From assembly GCA_021781315.1 (NCBI GenBank), contig JAJXXB010000041.1:1-5629 (forward strand): DNA of 5,629 nt, in the 5' to 3' direction. Under the pieces are notes generated by a model. It ran no database searches and was not told the DNA's origin. It saw nothing but the letters and a program-made list of their open reading frames with translations. Of the stretch, positions 1 through 5,629 are shown one piece after another (positions within the stretch are counted from its first letter, which is position 1; every line of letters begins with the position of its first letter). Origin of the DNA: Actinomycetes bacterium. GTDB taxonomy: Bacteria; Actinomycetota; Acidimicrobiia; Acidimicrobiales; RAAP-2. The position numbers and the translations under genes were made by a program.

Positions 1-347
1 ATGCACCGATCGACCAAGGCGGGACCAACGTCTCGGGTGGCCAGCGCCAGCGCTTGGCGATCGCGCGCGCCCTCGTCAAGAATCCCCGTCTCTACCTCTT
101 CGACGACTGCTTCTCGGCCCTCGACGCCGGCACCGACGCGCGCCTGCGCTTCGCCCTGCGCGAGGCGACGCGCGACGCCGTCGTCGTGATCGTCGCCCAG
201 CGGGTCTCGACGATCATGCACGCTGATCGCATCATCGTCCTCGACGACGGCCACGTGGTCGGCTCGGGCACGCACGCGGAGCTTCTCAACACCTGTGAGC
301 CGTACCGCGAGATCGTGGTGTCCCAACTCGGGGAGGACGCCGCGTGA
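1..347 (+). CDS. ABC exporter half-transporter, C-terminal end of the nucleotide-binding domain (degenerate-site subunit), 5' truncated
   Basis: Only the last 114 residues are present; the first whole codon starts at base 3. The protein is cut by the left edge, so its membrane domain, Walker A and Q-loop are not visible. The fragment shows the ABC signature VSGGQ (bases 30-44), Walker B ending LFDD (96-107), the D-loop SALD (114-125) and the switch region VAQR (192-203). Two key residues differ from an active site: the catalytic Glu after the Walker B Asp is Asp (105-107), and the switch His is Gln (198-200). In heterodimeric exporters such as TM287/TM288 the same pair of changes marks the subunit with the degenerate ATP site. 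Its own signature is intact, as needed to complete the active site of the partner. The stop overlaps the start of the next gene (GTGA), implying translational coupling. The substrate cannot be told from this fragment. Confidence 0.93.
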   Translation, partial: APIDQGGTNVSGGQRQRLAIARALVKNPRLYLFDDCFSALDAGTDARLRFALREATRDAVVVIVAQRVSTIMHADRIIVLDDGHVVGSGTHAELLNTCEPYREIVVSQLGEDAA

Positions 348-2287
348 GCATGGGTCCCGGGGGAGGGTTTCGCGCCGCGGTGGGCGTCGGCCCCGCGCCG
401 ATCGCCCACAGCCGCAACGCCCGCGCGACCCTGAGGCGACTGGTGGGCCGGCACCATCCCGAGCGCTTCAAGCTGCTGAGCGCCATCGGGCTGGGCATCA
501 CGTCGGTCGCCTTCATGGTGAGCGGACCCTGGATCCTCGGACGCGCGATGAACCTCCTCTTCGATGGCCTGGTCAGCCAGCGGCTGCCCCTCGGCACCAC
601 CAAGGCCGAGGCGATCGCCCTCTTGCGCGCCCACGGACAGGACCAGGTCGCCCGCATGATCGCCTCGATGGACGTCACGCCCGGGGTGGGGGTGAACATG
701 ACCGGTCTGGGTCGCGTGCTCGGCGTCGCCGCGCTCGTCTACGTCCTCGGTTCGCTCTTCACCTACGCCCAGGGATTCGTCATGGCCGGTGTCGCCCAGC
801 GCTCGATGTTCGCCCTGCGCCGCGACGTCGAAGACAAGCTCTCCCGCTTGCCGCTGCGTTACTTCGACAGCCACTCCCACGGCGACATCCTCAGCCGGGT
901 GACCAACGACATCGACAACCTGACGACGACGCTCCAGCAGGGACTCAGCCAGCTCCTCACGTCGGTGCTGACCATCGTGGGCGTGCTGGGGATGATGTTC
1001 TGGATCTCGCCCCTCTTGGCCGCGATCTCACTGGTGACCATCCCTCTCGCGATCGGCGGGACGCTCTTGATCGCGCGTCGTAGTCAGGTCCACTTCACGA
1101 ACCAGTGGCGCCGCACCGGTACGCTCAACGGACTCGTCGAGGAGACCGACACCGGCCACGCGCTCGTGCAGGTCTTCGGACGGCGAGCCGCGGTCATCGA
1201 CGAGTTCTCCCGCCAGAATCGCGACCTCTTCGACGCGAGCTTTCGGGCCCAGTTCCTCTCGGGCATCATCCAGCCGACCATGCAGTTCATCACCAACATC
1301 AACTACGTCGCCATCGCGGTGGTGGGGGGCTACCGGGTGGCCTCGGGGCTGCTGTCGCTCGGAGCCGTGACCGCCTTCATCCAGTACTCGCGCCAGTTCA
1401 CGATGCCGATCACCCAGATCGCGAGCCAGATGAACCTGCTCCAATCCGGCGTGGCCTCGGCTGAGAGGGTCTTCGAGTTTCTCGACGAGACGGATGAGGC
1501 CCCCGACGTGGTCCCGGTCACCGCGGTGCCTGCGGCCGCGTCGCGCGGCGCGATCCGCCTCGAGAGCGTGTCGTTCCGCTACGAGGCCGACAAGCCCCTC
1601 ATCGAGGACTTCTCGCTCGACGTCGCCCCGGGCGCGACGATCGCCATCGTGGGACCGACCGGCGCCGGCAAGACCACGATCGTGAATCTGCTCGTGCGCT
1701 TTTACGAGATCGACCGGGGTCGCATAGTCCTCGACGGGGTCGACTACCGCGACCTGACCCGCGAGGAGGTCCGCCGCAGCTTCGCGATGGTCCTTCAGGA
1801 CACGTGGCTCTTTGCGGGGACGGTGCGCGACAACATCGGCTACGGGCGCCCCGGGGCGACGAGCGAGGAGATCGTCGCCGCGGCGCGCGCGGCCTACGTG
1901 GACAATTTCATTCGCACCATGCCCGACGGCTACGACACGATCCTCGACCAGGACGCCTCGAACGTGTCGGCCGGGCAGCGCCAGTTGCTGACCATCGCGC
2001 GCGCGTTCGTCGCCGATCCGGACATCTTGATCCTCGACGAGGCGACGAGCAACGTCGACACCCGCACCGAGGTACTGATCCAGCACGCGATGGCCGCGCT
2101 GCGGGCTGGTCGCACGAGCTTCGTGATCGCACACCGGCTCTCGACGATCCGCGACGCCGACACCATCGTCGTCATGACCGCGGGGCGCATCGTCGAACAG
2201 GGCAGCCACGAGGAACTCCTCGCGCGTCGTGGCGTCTACTTCGACCTGTACCACAGCCAGTTCTCGGGGGCCGAGGAGCTCGGTTAG
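344..2287 (+). CDS. ABC exporter half-transporter, membrane domain fused to ATPase (catalytic-site subunit)
   Basis: This is a 647-residue half-transporter with a type IV exporter fold: a membrane domain at about residues 43-365, then a nucleotide-binding domain at about 400-640. I chose the GTG at 344 because GGAGG (332-336) lies 7 bases upstream; the ATG at 350 would be 13 bases away. Visible motifs are Walker A GPTGAGKTT (437-445), Q-loop Q485, signature VSAGQ (541-545), Walker B ILDE with D565 and E566, and switch H597. Hydrolysis residues are canonical, but the signature has Ala for the first Gly, which would weaken the composite site formed with the upstream subunit. Hydrophobic stretches suggest six helices, with the first at about 43-66. 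About 55 mostly polar residues (67-122) separate helices 1 and 2 and should face outside; I recall similar inserts in actinobacterial exporters of the Rv1272c/Rv1273c kind, but this is from memory. It probably pairs with the upstream product. The cargo is unknown and could be a drug, lipid or peptide. Confidence 0.95.
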   Translation: MSMGPGGGFRAAVGVGPAPIAHSRNARATLRRLVGRHHPERFKLLSAIGLGITSVAFMVSGPWILGRAMNLLFDGLVSQRLPLGTTKAEAIALLRAHGQDQVARMIASMDVTPGVGVNMTGLGRVLGVAALVYVLGSLFTYAQGFVMAGVAQRSMFALRRDVEDKLSRLPLRYFDSHSHGDILSRVTNDIDNLTTTLQQGLSQLLTSVLTIVGVLGMMFWISPLLAAISLVTIPLAIGGTLLIARRSQVHFTNQWRRTGTLNGLVEETDTGHALVQVFGRRAAVIDEFSRQNRDLFDASFRAQFLSGIIQPTMQFITNINYVAIAVVGGYRVASGLLSLGAVTAFIQYSRQFTMPITQIASQMNLLQSGVASAERVFEFLDETDEAPDVVPVTAVPAAASRGAIRLESVSFRYEADKPLIEDFSLDVAPGATIAIVGPTGAGKTTIVNLLVRFYEIDRGRIVLDGVDYRDLTREEVRRSFAMVLQDTWLFAGTVRDNIGYGRPGATSEEIVAAARAAYVDNFIRTMPDGYDTILDQDASNVSAGQRQLLTIARAFVADPDILILDEATSNVDTRTEVLIQHAMAALRAGRTSFVIAHRLSTIRDADTIVVMTAGRIVEQGSHEELLARRGVYFDLYHSQFSGAEELG

Positions 2288-2289
2288 CG

Positions 2290-2302
2290 TATCGCGCCGA
2301 TA
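2290..2302. repeat. Short inverted repeat just after the exporter stop codon
   Basis: TATCG and CGATA form a perfect 5-base inverted repeat around CGC, three bases after the exporter stop codon. As RNA it is a small hairpin with no T-run, too weak to call a terminator. It could be an operator half-site pair upstream of the hsp20 promoter, but nothing identifies a binding protein. Confidence 0.25.
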
Positions 2303-2314
2303 GACGACGTCGAT

Positions 2315-2343
2315 TGGACATTTTCGCCGGGCGGTCCTACGGT
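2315..2343 (+). promoter_or_regulatory. Candidate housekeeping-sigma promoter for hsp20
   Basis: TGGACA (2315-2320) matches the -35 consensus TTGACA at five of six bases. It is followed after 17 bases by TACGGT (2338-2343), which keeps the T-A-x-x-x-T core of a -10 box. Transcription would start near 2350, giving a leader of about 58 bases. The 10-base block CCTACGGTCG (2336-2345) recurs with one change ahead of the metal ATPase gene. I saw no HAIR repeat (HspR operator) or CIRCE repeat (HrcA operator) here. The placement is a reading of consensus spacing only. Confidence 0.45.
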
Positions 2344-2359
2344 CGAAGTGGAAGCAGAG

Positions 2360-2402
2360 CCACCGCCTCAGGGTGGGGCGGTGACCACTCCCGAGGTGGA
2401 GG
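2360..2402 (+). promoter_or_regulatory. hsp20 leader hairpin covering the ribosome binding site; candidate RNA thermometer
   Basis: Bases 2360-2369 (CCACCGCCTC) can pair with 2393-2402 (GAGGTGGAGG), which contains the GGAGG ribosome binding site at 2398-2402. The helix has eight Watson-Crick pairs, one G-U pair and one A-A mismatch. After a 1-by-2 internal loop it continues as 2371-2376 with 2385-2390 (five Watson-Crick pairs, one G-U) and an 8-base loop. A competing hairpin, 2361-2367 (CACCGCC) with 2377-2383 (GGCGGTG), is perfect and would leave the binding site free. Imperfect helices over the Shine-Dalgarno are typical of RNA thermometers, which often control small heat-shock genes. High GC makes chance folding likely, and it matches no named class (ROSE, FourU) that I can recognise. 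Confidence 0.4.
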
Positions 2403-2407
2403 TTGGT

Positions 2408-2860
2408 ATGTCTGAGACCAAGATGCTGAAGAAGCACTTCGACGAGCCGGGTGGTCTGTCTCTCTTTCCATGGACGTCGCGCCAATGGTTCGACGACTTC
2501 ATGAAGGAAGGGTTCTGGCGCCCGATGTTCGCGATCGAGGAGTTCCGCGAGGGCGACGACATGGTCGTGCGCGCCGAGTTGCCGGGGGTCGACCCCGACA
2601 AGGACATCGAGCTCGAGATCGCCGAGGGGATGCTGGTCATCTCGGCCGAGAAGTCCGAGTCCCACGAGCACGACAGCGACCGGGTGCACCGCAGCGAGTT
2701 CCGCTACGGTTCACTGACGCGCAGCGTGCCGCTGCCCAAGGGCGTGCGTGACAAGGACGTGTCGGCCACCTACAAGGACGGCGTGCTCGAGGTTCGCGTC
2801 CACGTTCCCGAGATGTCGGCGAGTGAGATGAGCCACAAGATCTCGGTCAAGCGCGGCTAA
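2408..2860 (+). CDS. hsp20: Small heat-shock protein, Hsp20 / alpha-crystallin family
   Basis: This 150-residue cytoplasmic, ATP-independent holdase would bind unfolding proteins until ATP-driven chaperones refold them. The ATG at 2408 has GGAGG (2398-2402) five bases upstream. An in-frame GTG at 2348 would add 20 Pro/Gly-rich residues and run through the leader hairpin, so it is less likely. The N-terminal arm (about 1-40) has aromatic residues (F20, W22, W27, F28, F31, F36, W37) and should drive oligomerisation and client binding. The alpha-crystallin domain spans about 42-134: it opens with IEEF and ELPGV (57-61), has the FRYGSLTRSVPLP block (98-110) and ends with the family hallmark DGVLEV (124-129). 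The C-terminal tail has ISV (145-147), the I-x-I/V motif that docks onto a neighbouring subunit. Length is normal for the family. It has its own candidate promoter and a 120-base gap from the exporter, so it is probably a separate unit. Confidence 0.96.
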   Translation: MSETKMLKKHFDEPGGLSLFPWTSRQWFDDFMKEGFWRPMFAIEEFREGDDMVVRAELPGVDPDKDIELEIAEGMLVISAEKSESHEHDSDRVHRSEFRYGSLTRSVPLPKGVRDKDVSATYKDGVLEVRVHVPEMSASEMSHKISVKRG

Positions 2861-2870
2861 GTCCACGGTT

Positions 2871-2906
2871 CGAGTGGTCGCCGGTCGGTTGGTCGGCGGC
2901 CACTTG
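2871..2906 (+). terminator. Strong hairpin after hsp20, possible terminator without a T-run
   Basis: Bases 2871-2882 and 2895-2906 form a 12-pair stem (ten Watson-Crick, two G-U) around a 12-base loop, starting ten bases after the hsp20 stop. No T-run follows, so it is not a classical intrinsic terminator; many actinomycete ends rely on such tail-less hairpins or on Rho. It could equally protect the 3' end of the hsp20 message. It fits a transcript boundary before the metal ATPase gene. Confidence 0.45.
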
Positions 2907-2961
2907 TCATCTCCGGTCGCCGCGAAGAGACCTTCGTCCCTGGCCGCGGTGCGCACACCAC

Positions 2962-2976
2962 CCTAAGGTCGGGATC
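2962..2976 (+). promoter_or_regulatory. Candidate -10 box immediately before the metal ATPase start; possible leaderless transcript
   Basis: TAAGGT (2964-2969) fits the T-A-x-x-x-T pattern of a -10 box inside CCTAAGGTCG (2962-2971), which differs at one base from CCTACGGTCG before hsp20. The usual 6-8 bases to the start point put transcription at or next to the ATG at 2977, so the mRNA may be leaderless. The expected -35 position (2941-2946, TGGCCG) matches consensus poorly. The same bases include AAGG (2965-2968), 8 bases from the ATG, which could instead act as a weak ribosome binding site. Confidence 0.35.
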
Positions 2977-5325
<2,349 letters not shown>

Positions 5326-5469
5326 CCGGTTGGTCCCGCCGCGGCGTGATGTTGGGCGCAACTTGATCGAATCGTGAGTCGACATTGCGATTGAGTCACC
5401 AAAGTAGACACCTGTGGAGCAATTTCGAGGGCGCACGCCAGGTGAGGTGAGTGGCGCGACGCGTCGCGA
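5326..5469. other. Intergenic spacer, AT-richer, with a repeated TGAGTC; no gene seen
   Basis: The stretch between the ATPase stop and the next probable start has no convincing reading frame. A perfect 10-base palindrome, CGCCGCGGCG, lies at 5337-5346 just after the stop. Bases about 5360-5430 are visibly richer in A and T than the rest of the window, as expected of a promoter region. TGAGTC occurs twice in the same direction (5375-5380 and 5392-5397), 17 bases apart. GGTGAGGTGA (5441-5450) is a purine-rich, Shine-Dalgarno-like block. I could not fit a good -35/-10 pair. Confidence 0.4.
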
Positions 5470-5629
5470 GTGGCCGCGCGCGTGACGACGTCCCCGTCCC
5501 TGCGGGGCCGCTACGTCCTGTCATCGGTCGATCCGGCGAACGTCGACGACGAGTTCCTCCTTCCCCCCGCGAGCGCGGCGCCTCCGAGCGGCGCGTCGTC
5601 GCCCTCGGGCATGCATCGCAGTTACGTCG
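5470..5629 (+). CDS. Probable N-terminal end of an unrecognised protein, cut by the right edge
   Basis: A frame opening after a stop at 5443-5445 stays open to the window end. From GTG 5470 it gives about 53 residues including RGRYVLSSVDPANVDDEFLL, then a Pro/Ala/Ser-rich stretch. Most third positions are G or C (I count roughly 46 of 52 codons), while the competing open frame from GTG 5451 has many A/T third positions and is Arg-rich, so this frame is the better coding candidate. The start is unsure: GTG 5470 or GTG 5482 are possible, and the nearest Shine-Dalgarno-like block (5441-5450) is 19 or more bases from either. I recognise no domain and cannot assign a function. It could also be a chance open frame, since only 160 bases are visible. 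Confidence 0.45.
   Translation, partial: MAARVTTSPSLRGRYVLSSVDPANVDDEFLLPPASAAPPSGASSPSGMHRSYV

Noticed and set aside
92..880. Minus-strand open frame (262 codons) opposite the exporter overlap
   Set aside because: It is antisense to conserved ABC motifs on the plus strand and has low-complexity composition; a shadow frame.
295..1083. Plus-strand open frame (262 codons) inside the second exporter gene
   Set aside because: It is an Arg/Pro/Ala-rich frame out of phase with the membrane domain, with no family resemblance.
2348..2407. N-terminal extension of hsp20 from GTG 2348
   Set aside because: The added residues are Pro/Gly-rich and unlike the family, there is no good ribosome binding site before 2348, and the ATG at 2408 has GGAGG five bases upstream.
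2315..2407. HspR (HAIR) or HrcA (CIRCE) operator ahead of hsp20
   Set aside because: I looked for CTTGAGT-N7-ACTCAAG and TTAGCACTC-N9-GAGTGCTAA type repeats and found neither.
1028..2689. Long minus-strand open frame (553 codons) opposite the exporter and hsp20
   Set aside because: It crosses two well-supported plus-strand genes and the gap between them, its product is rich in Arg, His, Asp and Val with no recognisable motif, and long antisense frames are common in high-GC coding DNA.
5451..5629. Open frame from GTG 5451 to the window edge
   Set aside because: It has many A/T third positions and Arg-rich runs, and it is out of phase with the better coding frame from 5470; the GTG also overlaps the end of the Shine-Dalgarno-like block.

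Overview
The window is high-GC DNA with strong G/C preference at third codon positions, GTG starts, short gaps and stop/start overlaps. This suits an actinomycete-type genome, possibly of the Acidimicrobiia kind; that lineage is an inference from composition and protein style, not from a marker gene. All four recognised genes read on the + strand, and a fifth is probably entering at the right edge.

Left part (1-2287): the 3' end of one ABC exporter half-transporter overlaps by four bases (GTGA) a complete second half-transporter. The first has a degenerate ATPase site (Asp-Asp in Walker B, Gln in place of the switch His). The second has canonical Walker A, Walker B and switch residues but a weakened signature (VSAGQ). 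Together they look like the two subunits of a heterodimeric, asymmetric type IV ABC exporter.

Middle (2288-2976): a 120-base gap carries a plausible promoter and a GC-rich leader that can fold over the Shine-Dalgarno of a 150-residue Hsp20 small heat-shock protein. An alternative hairpin using the same upstream bases would free that site, so this is a candidate RNA thermometer or switch. A strong hairpin follows the hsp20 stop codon.

Right part (2977-5325): a 782-residue P1B-type metal ATPase has a TPC motif in its transport-site helix and a C-terminal hemerythrin-like (HHE) diiron domain. This is the known P1B-5 (Fe/Ni/Co-type) architecture. Its promoter-like box, CCTAAGGTCG, nearly repeats the CCTACGGTCG ahead of hsp20 and lies so close to the ATG that the message may be leaderless. 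From 5326 to about 5469 there is an AT-richer spacer, followed by a probable truncated gene start of unknown function.

The exporter, the chaperone and the metal pump with an oxygen- or iron-responsive domain suggest an envelope and stress-response neighbourhood. Only the two ABC subunits are clearly bound to each other functionally. I found no rRNA, tRNA, CRISPR array, insertion sequence or attachment site.
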